A stretch of DNA of 6,805 nucleotides from Chloroflexota bacterium (GTDB lineage Bacteria; Chloroflexota; Anaerolineae; Aggregatilineales; Phototrophicaceae). The position numbers were made by a program, and so were the translations under genes. Below, one piece after another: positions 1 to 6,345 of the stretch. Under the pieces are notes generated by a model. That model made no database searches and was not told the DNA's origin. It worked only from the letters and a program-made list of their open reading frames with translations. How positions within the stretch are numbered: position 1 is the stretch's first letter; each line of letters starts with the position of its first letter. The DNA is taken from assembly GCA_023392115.1 (NCBI GenBank), contig JAEVZT010000156.1, positions 1 to 6,805 on the forward strand. Direction: 5' to 3'.

Positions 1-1249
1 CGGCGACGCGTTTCACCGCCAGAATTTGCGCTGCGGTACGCATGGTGACGCCATGTTCTTCCGCCGCCTGTTCGGTGGCGTAGTAGCTGCGCGCCATCAC
101 ACGCTGGAGCTGGCGGTAAACTTCTTCCTGATCCCAGAAGAAGGCTTGCAAGTCCTGCACCCATTCGAAGTACGAAACCACCACGCCGCCCGCGTTCGCT
201 AGAATGTCCGGGACGAGGAACACGCCGCGATCGTCAAGGATGTCGTCGGCATCCGGAGTTGTCGGTCCGTTCGCGCCTTCGACGATCATCTTCGCCTTGA
301 CCTGCGCCGCGTTCTTCCCGGTGATCTGGCGTTCGAGCGCCGCCGGGATCAACACATCGCACGGCAAGCCAATCAGCTCCGCATTCGTCACTTCGTCGCC
401 AAGCGCCGTACCGAGCAGCGTGCCGGTTTCGGCGTAGTAAGCGCGCAGCGCGGGCATGTCCAAGCCGTTCGGGTTGTAAACGCCGCCGCCGATATCGCTG
501 ACGCCGACGATCTTGAAGCCGAGCGAGTGCGCGAACGACGCCGCGTTTGCGCCGACATTGCCGAAGCCTTGAATGACCAGCGAGATATCCGACGGGCTGC
601 GGTTGTTGCCTCGACTCTTAAGCGCCTCGACCATACAGGCGATCACGCCGCGCCCGGTCGCTTCATTGCGTCCGAGGCTGCCGCCGATGTTGATCGGCTT
701 GCCGGTGACGATCGCCGGGACGGAGTAGCCGACCGTCATGCTGTACGTGTCCATAATCCACGCCATAACCTGCGCGTTTGTGCCCATGTCAGGCGCGGGG
801 ATGTCCATTGTCGGGCTGATCAGCGGGATCAGTTCGGCGGTGTAGCGGCGGGTCAGTCGTTCAAGTTCCTGCAGGCTGAGCGTTTTCGGGTCGACCACGA
901 CGCCGCCTTTCGCGCCGCCGTAGGGGATGTTGACGAGCGCGCATTTCCACGTCATCCACATTGCCAGCGCGCGAATTTCATCCATGTCGACTGCGAGGCT
1001 GTAGCGAAGCCCGCCTTTCGAGGGACCCAGCACCGTGCTGTGGTGAACGCGGTAGCCGGTGAACATTTCGGTCTTGCCATTATCACGTCGAACGGGGAAA
1101 TTAACCGTGTATTCACGGCGGGGGTAGCGCATGAAGTCGATAAGCGAGTCATCGAGGTTCAAGTAACGTACAGCACGGTCATATTGTGCGAGGGCTTGCG
1201 CGTATACGCTTGATGTCTGCTCGTGCGGGGGGTTGTAGGCGACTACCAT
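1..1249 (-). CDS. gdhA: Glutamate dehydrogenase (Glu/Leu/Phe/Val dehydrogenase family), C-terminus cut by window edge
   Basis: Cytoplasmic enzyme interconverting glutamate and 2-oxoglutarate plus ammonia with NAD(P), linking nitrogen and carbon metabolism. Reading from the ATG at 1249, 416 residues are open to the window edge. Seen: substrate-binding KGGLR (Lys78) and WK (Lys102), the catalytic-lysine motif PYGGAKGG (Lys114), PAPDMGTN with the catalytic Asp154, GGSLGR followed by ATGRGV (190-202), the Rossmann motif GFGNVG (228-233), and an acid at the end of the second strand (Asp252). That acid usually favours NAD over NADP, which is an inference here. The PYGGAKGG and GGSLGR motifs fit glutamate rather than leucine or phenylalanine dehydrogenases. 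Hexameric bacterial and archaeal members have about 415-430 residues, so only roughly 8-15 should be missing. The start is supported by an AAGGAG Shine-Dalgarno 10 bases upstream. It is transcribed divergently from the SH3/WD40 gene. No frameshift or missing key residue is seen. Confidence 0.95.
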   Translation of the reverse strand, partial: MVVAYNPPHEQTSSVYAQALAQYDRAVRYLNLDDSLIDFMRYPRREYTVNFPVRRDNGKTEMFTGYRVHHSTVLGPSKGGLRYSLAVDMDEIRALAMWMTWKCALVNIPYGGAKGGVVVDPKTLSLQELERLTRRYTAELIPLISPTMDIPAPDMGTNAQVMAWIMDTYSMTVGYSVPAIVTGKPINIGGSLGRNEATGRGVIACMVEALKSRGNNRSPSDISLVIQGFGNVGANAASFAHSLGFKIVGVSDIGGGVYNPNGLDMPALRAYYAETGTLLGTALGDEVTNAELIGLPCDVLIPAALERQITGKNAAQVKAKMIVEGANGPTTPDADDILDDRGVFLVPDILANAGGVVVSYFEWVQDLQAFFWDQEEVYRQLQRVMARSYYATEQAAEEHGVTMRTAAQILAVKRVA

Positions 1250-1259
1250 TAGAAAAAAG

Positions 1260-1265
1260 CTCCTT
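1260..1265 (-). promoter_or_regulatory. Ribosome binding site of glutamate dehydrogenase
   Basis: On the minus strand AAGGAG lies 10 bases upstream of the ATG at 1249. It is a near-consensus Shine-Dalgarno and fixes this start. It directly follows the second copy of an AGCCGGTA direct repeat. Confidence 0.75.
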
Positions 1266-1324
1266 TACCGGCTCTCTACCGGCTTTCGGCAAATTTTGGC
1301 GGGCAAAGACCCGTTTTTACCGTC

Positions 1325-1353
1325 AGTATAACTGAATATCCATGTAGCAAGAA
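1325..1353 (-). promoter_or_regulatory. Candidate sigma-70-type promoter of glutamate dehydrogenase
   Basis: On the minus strand TATACT (1325-1330) matches the -10 consensus at five of six positions. The hexamer 17 bases upstream, TTCTTG (1348-1353), is a poor -35; TTGCTA (1345-1350) is better but only 14 bases away. Transcription would start near 1318, giving a leader of about 70 bases before the ATG at 1249. The -10 is convincing by eye, the -35 is not. Confidence 0.35.
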
Positions 1354-1381
1354 GTGATTTCATACACCAATCATACATGTT

Positions 1382-1396
1382 GCACATCTATTGTGC
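1382..1396. repeat. Perfect palindrome GCACA-TCTAT-TGTGC
   Basis: Five-base arms separated by five bases, in A/T-rich intergenic DNA between divergent genes. The size and position suit a dimeric repressor site overlapping the candidate -35 at 1391. Short palindromes also arise by chance, and no regulator family is recognised. Confidence 0.35.
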
Positions 1397-1419
1397 GATA
1401 GAATATGGATCATTTATAT
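1391..1419 (+). promoter_or_regulatory. Weak candidate promoter for the SH3/WD40 gene
   Basis: TTGTGC (1391-1396) could act as a -35, with an A/T-rich block around TTATAT about 17 bases downstream (1414-1419) as the -10. The -35 overlaps the right arm of the palindrome GCACA-N5-TGTGC, as an operator would. Both hexamers are imperfect and other A/T-rich choices exist. A start here would give a leader of about 155 bases containing the 1457-1475 hairpin. Confidence 0.22.
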
Positions 1420-1456
1420 AAGCTAGTCATTAGTGAATTTCGTCTCAAGAATCTGC

Positions 1457-1475
1457 CTGCTCGACAATCGAGCAG
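1457..1475. repeat. Perfect hairpin in the leader of the SH3/WD40 gene
   Basis: CTGCTCGA and TCGAGCAG form an 8-bp perfect inverted repeat around a CAA loop, about 107 bases before the start codon. No T-run follows on the plus strand, so it is not an intrinsic terminator. It could be an RNA stem affecting stability or translation, or an operator if the promoter lies downstream of it. Confidence 0.5.
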
Positions 1476-1567
1476 CGTCACGGCACACGATAAGAAGTTT
1501 TGGCGTACAATTGTGAAAATTAAGACAATTGGTCAGCAGTCTCACATTGACGTTCACACCAAGCCGC

Positions 1568-1572
1568 AAGGA
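1568..1572 (+). promoter_or_regulatory. Ribosome binding site that selects the start at 1582
   Basis: AAGGA stands 9 bases before the ATG at 1582, which begins a textbook signal peptide. The further-upstream in-frame ATG at 1405 has no such site, so this decides the start. Confidence 0.7.
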
Positions 1573-1581
1573 CTCCTAGCA

Positions 1582-3195
1582 ATGAAGCCGACCAGACACT
1601 CCTATTTCTTCCTCTGTTTCCTCGTTTTGTTGGCGATTCTGCCCTACTCGGTAGCAGCGCAAGATAACTGCCTTCCGGCGCGCCTCGAAGCTGGCGGTCA
1701 AGGGATGGTGCTGCCCGGCGCAGCCAACCGCATCCGCGCGCTGCCGTCAACGTCCGGCGAGCAGGTCGGACAAATCCCCGGCGGCGCGGTCTTCGACGTG
1801 CTTGAAGGACCGACCTGTGACGGCGGCTTTCTCTGGTGGCGCGTGAGTTATCAGGGGACGGAAGGCTGGACGGTTGAAGGCAACGCGTCGGAATACTTCG
1901 TCGAGCCGGTCATCCCCGACGATTCCGAAGCACCCGCGACGCCGACACCTGCCGCCCCAAGTGCGTGCGCCATGGAACCCCGCCTGCAAATCGGGCGCGA
2001 AGGCAGGACGACGTCGAGCACGCCGAGCCGCCTACGCGACAATCCCGGCGTCAGCGGTCAACAGGTCGGGCAAATTGACTCGCTCGACGTGTTCACAATC
2101 GTCGATGGCCCTGTCTGCGCCGACGGAATCTACTGGTGGCAGGTCGAAGTTGACGGCGCCACCGGCTGGACGGCGGAAGGCGTTGACGGCGACTACCTCG
2201 TCGAGATGCTCGAAATCGTGCCAACGGCGACACCTGTTTATATCGGCTTGCCGGAAGCGCGCGCTATTGACTGGAGCGCCGACGGCACGCGGATCGCGGT
2301 CGGAACGCATGACGGCGTGTATGTCTACGACGCAGGTAATTTCACCCAGCCGCCGACGCGATTTCTCGAAGGCTACCGGATCGACTATCTGGCGTTCGAT
2401 CCGCAGGTCGTCAACCGTATCGCGCTCAAACGGGACGACGGCGAGATATACGCCGCTTTTCTCTATGATGTCGAGACTGGCGAAGAACTGCACCAGTTTT
2501 TTTACGAGCGCCCGATGGGACTGCTCAACAGCCTCGCCTTCAGCGATGACGGCGCCAAGCTGGCGCTGAACGACGCTGGCAATTTGACGATCCTGAACCC
2601 GGACACACGCGAGTATGTTCACAGCATAGCGCCGCGCGATTATACAGGGGGCGCGGCGGCATATCTGGGCGCGATACACATGATGATTAGCCCGGACGGG
2701 CAGTGGCTGGCGATGGATGACGGGCGCGTCATGATCTTCCCGGCAGACGGCGAGTACGCTGATGGGGTTGTGCTCGACCGTGATGTTATTGACGACTCGG
2801 TAACGAGCATGGCGTTCAGCACGGACAACCAGCGCTTGGTTGTCGGCGACGTTGCGGGCAATTTACAGATGTGGGATGTGAACACCTATAGGCGGACTTC
2901 GTTCATTCGTGGTCAGCGTTCGACGACGAGCAATTACATTTACGCGCTCGAATTCAGCCCGGACGGTGAAACGCTCGTCACCGCCGAGGGCGATCCACAG
3001 GCGGTCATTCGCGTCTTTGACGCCGTGTCGCTGACACAGGTCGCCGCCTTTAGCGACGCGCGCGCGGAAAAAGCCCGCGACTTGGCGTTTAGCCCCGACG
3101 GTGCACTGTTGGCGGCGATCTTCGGTGACACGGTTCGCATTCTGGAGACTGAGGGTTACACACAAGTCGCGGAACTTGTCGTGCGCCGGAACTGA
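1582..3195 (+). CDS. Exported protein with two SH3-like domains and a seven-bladed WD40-type propeller
   Basis: Predicted 537-residue exported protein of unknown specific role. Residues 1-26 are a Sec signal peptide: basic start MKPTRH, hydrophobic core to about residue 20, cleavage probably after VAA (26). There is no lipobox, so it is not a lipoprotein. Residues 30-109 and 129-209 are two related SH3-like modules, each with VGQI, a GP-x-C motif, WW and GWT-x-EG. Their cysteines (30, 79, 129, 179) are about 50 residues apart and could pair within each module. A short TPTP linker joins the modules and a PTATP stretch leads to the propeller. Seven repeats follow (starting near 225, 266, 313, 364, 406, 453 and 498), several with the FSPDG turn typical of WD40 and TolB-like blades. 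Bacterial SH3 domains often bind cell-wall components and propellers bind proteins; both roles are inferred here. The domain order is common in Chloroflexota. The gene stands alone, divergent from glutamate dehydrogenase and convergent with uvrA. Confidence 0.88.
   Translation: MKPTRHSYFFLCFLVLLAILPYSVAAQDNCLPARLEAGGQGMVLPGAANRIRALPSTSGEQVGQIPGGAVFDVLEGPTCDGGFLWWRVSYQGTEGWTVEGNASEYFVEPVIPDDSEAPATPTPAAPSACAMEPRLQIGREGRTTSSTPSRLRDNPGVSGQQVGQIDSLDVFTIVDGPVCADGIYWWQVEVDGATGWTAEGVDGDYLVEMLEIVPTATPVYIGLPEARAIDWSADGTRIAVGTHDGVYVYDAGNFTQPPTRFLEGYRIDYLAFDPQVVNRIALKRDDGEIYAAFLYDVETGEELHQFFYERPMGLLNSLAFSDDGAKLALNDAGNLTILNPDTREYVHSIAPRDYTGGAAAYLGAIHMMISPDGQWLAMDDGRVMIFPADGEYADGVVLDRDVIDDSVTSMAFSTDNQRLVVGDVAGNLQMWDVNTYRRTSFIRGQRSTTSNYIYALEFSPDGETLVTAEGDPQAVIRVFDAVSLTQVAAFSDARAEKARDLAFSPDGALLAAIFGDTVRILETEGYTQVAELVVRRN
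1669..2208 (+). repeat. Tandem duplication of an SH3-like module inside the exported protein
   Basis: Residues 30-109 and 129-209 of the SH3/WD40 protein align over their length with an offset of 99-100 residues. Shared landmarks are both cysteines, VGQI, the WW pair and GWT-x-EG. At DNA level GGCTGGACGG recurs in both copies, but the rest has diverged, so the duplication is old rather than recent. Confidence 0.75.
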
Positions 3196-3203
3196 GGAAC
3201 AAA

Positions 3204-3235
3204 AAACCCTCTCCGCGATGGCGTGGAGAGGGTTT
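3204..3235 (-). terminator. Intrinsic terminator of uvrA between convergent genes
   Basis: AAACCCTCTCC (3204-3214) and GGAGAGGGTTT (3225-3235) form a perfect 11-bp stem. It can extend by one G-U and two G-C pairs to leave a four-base loop. Read on the minus strand, the stem runs into six T residues (3201-3206), 20 bases after the uvrA stop: a textbook Rho-independent terminator. On the plus strand only TTT follows, so it would end the SH3/WD40 transcript less well, though it lies just 8 bases after that stop and may serve both. Confidence 0.88.
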
Positions 3236-3244
3236 GGATGCGAG

Positions 3245-3276
3245 GGGCTAGCTGCTAGCCCGACGCTTGAGCGTCG
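3245..3276. repeat. Two abutting inverted repeats across the uvrA stop codon
   Basis: GGGCTAGC-T-GCTAGCCC (3245-3261) is a perfect 8-bp-arm dyad containing the uvrA TAG stop. It shares base 3261 with CGACGC-TTGA-GCGTCG (3261-3276), a 6-bp stem inside the last uvrA codons. Neither has a T-run. The two cannot both form fully because they share a base. They may protect or space the 3' end of the uvrA message ahead of the terminator, which is an inference. Confidence 0.5.
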
Positions 3277-6170
3277 AGCGCTAAGTACGGGCGCAGGAAC
3301 TGTCCGGTATGGCTGGCGTCGATCCGGGCGACGTCTTCGGGCGTGCCGGTGGCGATGACTTCGCCGCCGGCGTCGCCGCCTTCCGGACCCATGTCGATGA
3401 TCCAGTCGGCGACCTTGATGATGTCGAGGTTGTGTTCGATCACCAGCACGGTATTGCCGTTATCGACAAGCTGCTGCAAGACGCTGATCAGGCGCTTAAC
3501 GTCGGCAGCGTGCAGACCCGTCGACGGCTCGTCGAGGATGTAGAGCGTCTGCCCGGTCGCGCGCTTCGACAGCTCGCGGCTGAGTTTGATGCGCTGCGCC
3601 TCACCGCCGCTGAGCGTTGTCGCCGGCTGCCCGATGCGAATGTAACCCAAGCCGACCTCGTTGAGCGTCTTCAGCTTGTTGACGATCGCCGGGATGTTCG
3701 AGAAGAACTCGACGCCCTCGCTGACCGTCATGTCAAGCACGTCGGAAATGCTCTTACCCTTGTACTTGACCTGAAGCGTCTCGCGGTTGTAGCGCGTGCC
3801 ATGACACACGTCGCACGTCACGTAGACATCCGGCAGGAACTGCATCTCAATCTGCAAGACGCCCTGCCCTTCGCACTTCTCGCAGCGCCCGCCCTTGACG
3901 TTGAAGCTGTAGCGTCCGGCGGTGTAGCCGCGAATCTTGCTCTCCGGCAGTTCGGCGAACAGCGTCCGCACGATGTCGAACAGCTTGGTATACGTGCCGG
4001 GGTTGCTGCGCGGCGTCCGCCCGATCGGGCTTTGATCGATGTTGATGATCTTGTCGACGTTCTCCAGCCCTTCGATCGTGTCGTGAGCGCCGGGACGTTC
4101 GCGGCTGCCGTAGATAATCTGCGCCAGCCGCCGGAAGAGCACGTCAACCATCAGCGAGCTTTTGCCGCTGCCGCTGACGCCGGTGATGCAGACCAGCTTG
4201 CCGAGCGGGAATTCGACGTCGACACTCTTGAGGTTGTTCTCGCGCGCGCCGCGCACGACGATCGACTTGCCATTGCCCGGTCGCCGCTGATCGGGAACGT
4301 CGATCTGCAAGCGCCCCGACAGGTACGCGCCGGTCAGGCTGTCTTCGACCTCCATCACTTCTTCGGGCGTGCCTTCGGCGATCACGCGCCCGCCGTGCTC
4401 GCCCGCGCCCGGTCCGAGGTCGATGATCCAGTCGGCGGAGCGCATCGTCTCTTCGTCATGCTCGACGACCAGCAGCGTGTTGCCGAGGTCGCGCAGTTCC
4501 ATCAACGTCCGGATGAGTTTCGCGTTGTCACGCTGGTGCAAGCCGATCGACGGCTCGTCGAGGACGTAGAGCACGCCGGTCAAGCGGCTGCCGATCTGCG
4601 TGGCGAGGCGGATGCGCTGTGCCTCGCCGCCGCTCAACGTGCCCGCCGAGCGCGACAGGCTCAGGTAGCCGAGTCCGACGTTGTTCAGGAACTGCACGCG
4701 CGCCTCGATCTCGTTCAGAATCTGGTAGGCGATCTCCTGATCGCGCGCGCTGAGCAGCGCCGGCGTGCCGTTGCGCCCGCGCAAGTCAGTCACCCAGCCG
4801 ACGAGATCGCCAACCGGCAGCGCCGACACGTGGTTGATCGACATGTCGGCAACAGTCACCGCCAGCGCTTCCGGACGCAGACGCTTGCCGTTGCACGTAC
4901 TGCACGGCACCTGAGCCATCAGCGACTCGATCTTCTCGCGGATGTAATCGGAGTCCGTTTCGCGGTAACGCCGCGCCAGATTGTTGATAATGCCTTCGAA
5001 CGTCGTCATGTACTCGCGCACGTCGCCGTTCGGGCTGGTGTAGCGCGCGCGCACTTTGCGCCCGTTCGTGCCGTGCAGGAACACGTTCTGCTGTTCCTGC
5101 GTCAGCTCGCGCCACGGACGGTCGAGCGGGATGTGATACTCGCGCGCGACCGAGCGCATGATGCTCCCCGACCAACTGCCGGGGTCTTCCATGTTCCAGC
5201 CGTTGCCGTCGATCGCCCCTTCGAGCAGGCTGAGATCAGCGTTCGGGACGAGCAGCGCTGGGTCGAGTTCGAGCCGAAAGCCAAGCCCCTGACAGTCGGG
5301 ACACGCGCCCTTCGGCGTGTTGAAGCTGAACAGGCGCGGCTCAAGTTCCGGCAGGCTGCCGTGACCGTTGACGCATGCCAGATGCTCGCTGTAGAGCGTG
5401 TCGACAGGCGGCTCGGCGCTCAGGTTGCTGACGGTGATCACGCCGCCGCCCATTTCCAGCGCCGTCTCGATGGCGTCGGTCAGGCGCGTTTCGGCATTGT
5501 GCGCTTCTTCCGAGTCGGGATCGTCGTAGTGGCGGATGATCAGGCGGTCGACCACGACCTCGATGTTGTGGATGACGTAGCGGTCAAGCGTGATGTCGTC
5601 GTCAAGCTCGCGCACCTCGCCGTCGACGCGCACGCGGGCGAACCCCGCCTTGCGCACGTCTTCGAACACCTTCTCGTGCGTTCCCTTGCGCCCTTTGATC
5701 ACCGGCGCGAGAATTTGAATCCGCGTCCCTTCGGGCAGGTTCTTGACTTCGTCGACCATCTGCTGCGCGCTCTGAGCGACGACTTCTTCGCCGCAGACCG
5801 GGCAGTGTGGGATGCCGATCCGCGCGTAGAGCAGGCGCAGGTAGTCGTAAATCTCAGTCACCGTGCCGACCGTCGAGCGCGGGTTGTGGCTGACGCCCTT
5901 CTGATCGATCGACACCGCCGGACTCAGCCCCTCGATCTGGTCGACGTCGGGCTTCTCCATCTGACCGAGGAACTGGCGCGCGTAGGCGCTCAGGCTCTCG
6001 ACATAGCGCCGCTGTCCTTCGGCGAAGATCGTGTCGAATGCCAGCGACGACTTGCCCGAACCGGACAAGCCGGTGATGACGACGAACTTGTTGCGTGGAA
6101 TGTCCACGTCAATGTTCTTCAGGTTATGTTCGCGCGCGCCGCGCACGGCGATCTTATCCTGCTGGGTCAT
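3255..6170 (-). CDS. uvrA: UvrA, excinuclease ABC subunit A
   Basis: Damage-recognition ATPase of nucleotide excision repair. It works as a dimer that scans DNA with UvrB in the cytoplasm and loads UvrB at lesions. From the ATG at 6170 it is 971 residues (E. coli UvrA 940). Seen, in order: Walker [10 protein letters not shown] (34-42); first zinc module Cys266, His270, Cys290, Cys293, where the usual second Cys is replaced by [16 protein letters not shown] signature [12 protein letters not shown] (from 512) with Walker B Asp538-Glu539; second Walker [10 protein letters not shown] (Lys670); second zinc module Cys763, 766, 786 and 789; second signature [12 protein letters not shown] (from 853) with Asp880-Glu881. 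Both ATPase sites look intact. The in-frame ATG at 6206 would add 12 residues. I prefer 6170 because [17 protein letters not shown] matches the usual UvrA beginning, but it has no clear Shine-Dalgarno and 6206 may be a leaderless start. The gene has its own promoter and terminator and no operon partner. Confidence 0.97.
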   Translation of the reverse strand: MTQQDKIAVRGAREHNLKNIDVDIPRNKFVVITGLSGSGKSSLAFDTIFAEGQRRYVESLSAYARQFLGQMEKPDVDQIEGLSPAVSIDQKGVSHNPRSTVGTVTEIYDYLRLLYARIGIPHCPVCGEEVVAQSAQQMVDEVKNLPEGTRIQILAPVIKGRKGTHEKVFEDVRKAGFARVRVDGEVRELDDDITLDRYVIHNIEVVVDRLIIRHYDDPDSEEAHNAETRLTDAIETALEMGGGVITVSNLSAEPPVDTLYSEHLACVNGHGSLPELEPRLFSFNTPKGACPDCQGLGFRLELDPALLVPNADLSLLEGAIDGNGWNMEDPGSWSGSIMRSVAREYHIPLDRPWRELTQEQQNVFLHGTNGRKVRARYTSPNGDVREYMTTFEGIINNLARRYRETDSDYIREKIESLMAQVPCSTCNGKRLRPEALAVTVADMSINHVSALPVGDLVGWVTDLRGRNGTPALLSARDQEIAYQILNEIEARVQFLNNVGLGYLSLSRSAGTLSGGEAQRIRLATQIGSRLTGVLYVLDEPSIGLHQRDNAKLIRTLMELRDLGNTLLVVEHDEETMRSADWIIDLGPGAGEHGGRVIAEGTPEEVMEVEDSLTGAYLSGRLQIDVPDQRRPGNGKSIVVRGARENNLKSVDVEFPLGKLVCITGVSGSGKSSLMVDVLFRRLAQIIYGSRERPGAHDTIEGLENVDKIINIDQSPIGRTPRSNPGTYTKLFDIVRTLFAELPESKIRGYTAGRYSFNVKGGRCEKCEGQGVLQIEMQFLPDVYVTCDVCHGTRYNRETLQVKYKGKSISDVLDMTVSEGVEFFSNIPAIVNKLKTLNEVGLGYIRIGQPATTLSGGEAQRIKLSRELSKRATGQTLYILDEPSTGLHAADVKRLISVLQQLVDNGNTVLVIEHNLDIIKVADWIIDMGPEGGDAGGEVIATGTPEDVARIDASHTGQFLRPYLALDAQASG

Positions 6171-6200
6171 GGGTTTGATTTCAATCCCAGAAGAAATTGT

Positions 6201-6212
6201 GTACATGTGTTC
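6201..6212. promoter_or_regulatory. Candidate LexA (SOS) box at the uvrA transcription start
   Basis: On the minus strand GAAC-ACAT-GTAC matches the GAAC-N4-GTTC box of Gram-positive LexA at seven of the eight defined bases, within CGAACACATGTACA. It sits just after the -10 and covers the predicted +1, where a repressor would block transcription. uvrA is a classic SOS gene. As I recall, this box type is also used in Chloroflexota. One mismatch remains and no lexA gene is in view. Confidence 0.42.
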
Positions 6213-6213
6213 G

Positions 6214-6241
6214 ATTATAGCTCTCTATAAGGACAGTGCAA
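6214..6241 (-). promoter_or_regulatory. uvrA promoter with perfect -10
   Basis: On the minus strand TATAAT (6214-6219) is a perfect -10. TTGCAC (6236-6241), 16 bases upstream, matches the -35 consensus at three of six positions. The predicted +1 falls at 6206-6207, on or next to the upstream in-frame ATG at 6206. Confidence 0.55.
6215..6230. repeat. Perfect 16-bp dyad overlapping the uvrA -10
   Basis: TTATAG-CTCT-CTATAA has perfect six-base arms around four bases. It covers five of the six -10 bases and part of the spacer, so a bound protein would block RNA polymerase. It may be an operator separate from the LexA-like site just downstream. Part of the symmetry could come from the A/T-rich -10 itself. 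Confidence 0.4.
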
Positions 6242-6256
6242 CAGTCGATTCTAGCA

Positions 6257-6285
6257 CTCTATGATTAGAGTCACATTTGATGTGA
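6257..6285. repeat. Two directly abutting perfect dyads upstream of the uvrA promoter
   Basis: CTCTA-TGAT-TAGAG (6257-6270) is followed with no gap by TCACAT-TTG-ATGTGA (6271-6285). They lie between the terminator of the DUF3048 gene and the uvrA -35. Neither matches the CRP consensus, whose half-sites face the other way. They may be regulator sites; no family is recognised. Confidence 0.35.
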
Positions 6286-6289
6286 TAAA

Positions 6290-6330
6290 GCGGGGACTTT
6301 CTCCCATTGCAAATTGGAGAAAGTCCCCGC
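6290..6330 (-). terminator. Intrinsic terminator of the DUF3048-family gene
   Basis: GCGGGGACTTTCTCC (6290-6304) and GGAGAAAGTCCCCGC (6316-6330) make a perfect 15-bp stem. After one mismatch, three inner A-T pairs can also form. On the minus strand it lies 15 bases after the TGA at 6346 and is followed by TTTAT, a short U-rich tail. On the plus strand no T-run follows. It separates this gene from the uvrA promoter. Confidence 0.75.
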
Positions 6331-6345
6331 GAGAAATCGTACACT

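Larger units (their letters stand above)
1250..1581. other. Divergent intergenic regulatory region
   Basis: This 332-base stretch separates the divergent glutamate dehydrogenase and SH3/WD40 genes and is visibly richer in A and T than either. The plus frame is open from an ATG at 1405 into the SH3/WD40 gene. The 59 residues it would add look non-coding: they have no domain character, they would bury the signal peptide, and no Shine-Dalgarno precedes 1405. The region holds a promoter for the minus gene, direct repeats TACCGGC (1266-1272 and 1277-1283) and TCATACA (1360-1366 and 1371-1377), the palindrome GCACA-N5-TGTGC (1382-1396) and a leader hairpin (1457-1475). No small RNA or small gene could be supported. 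Confidence 0.6.

Noticed and set aside
527..1213. 228-residue open frame on the plus strand opposite glutamate dehydrogenase
   Set aside because: It is codon-aligned antisense of the enzyme. Antisense frames of this kind have been mislabelled as an 'NAD-specific glutamate dehydrogenase' family in databases. The minus-strand gene has the real motifs.
1300..1318. CGGG-N6-CCCG followed by five T residues on the plus strand, resembling a terminator
   Set aside because: The stem is only four base pairs plus G-U wobbles, and no plus-strand gene ends upstream. It may be a small stem in the glutamate dehydrogenase leader at most.
1405..1581. N-terminal 59-residue extension of the SH3/WD40 gene from the ATG at 1405
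   Set aside because: It would place the signal peptide inside the protein, has no Shine-Dalgarno, and its DNA is A/T-rich and contains regulatory-looking repeats. The ATG at 1582 has AAGGA 9 bases upstream and starts a signal peptide.
1874..2569. 231-residue open frame inside the SH3/WD40 gene in another plus frame
   Set aside because: Arg/Ser-rich composition with no domain. The overlapping frame has a signal peptide, cysteine-patterned repeats and propeller blades.
3309..6230. 973-residue open frame on the plus strand
   Set aside because: It lies codon-aligned opposite a complete uvrA with all motifs intact. Its Asp/Val/Arg/Ala-rich, low-complexity composition is that of an antisense shadow, and it has no recognisable domain.
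6271..6285. CRP/FNR-like site TCACAT-TTG-ATGTGA
   Set aside because: The CRP consensus is TGTGA-N6-TCACA. Here the half-sites are in the reverse order with a 3-base spacer, so it is kept only as an unassigned dyad.
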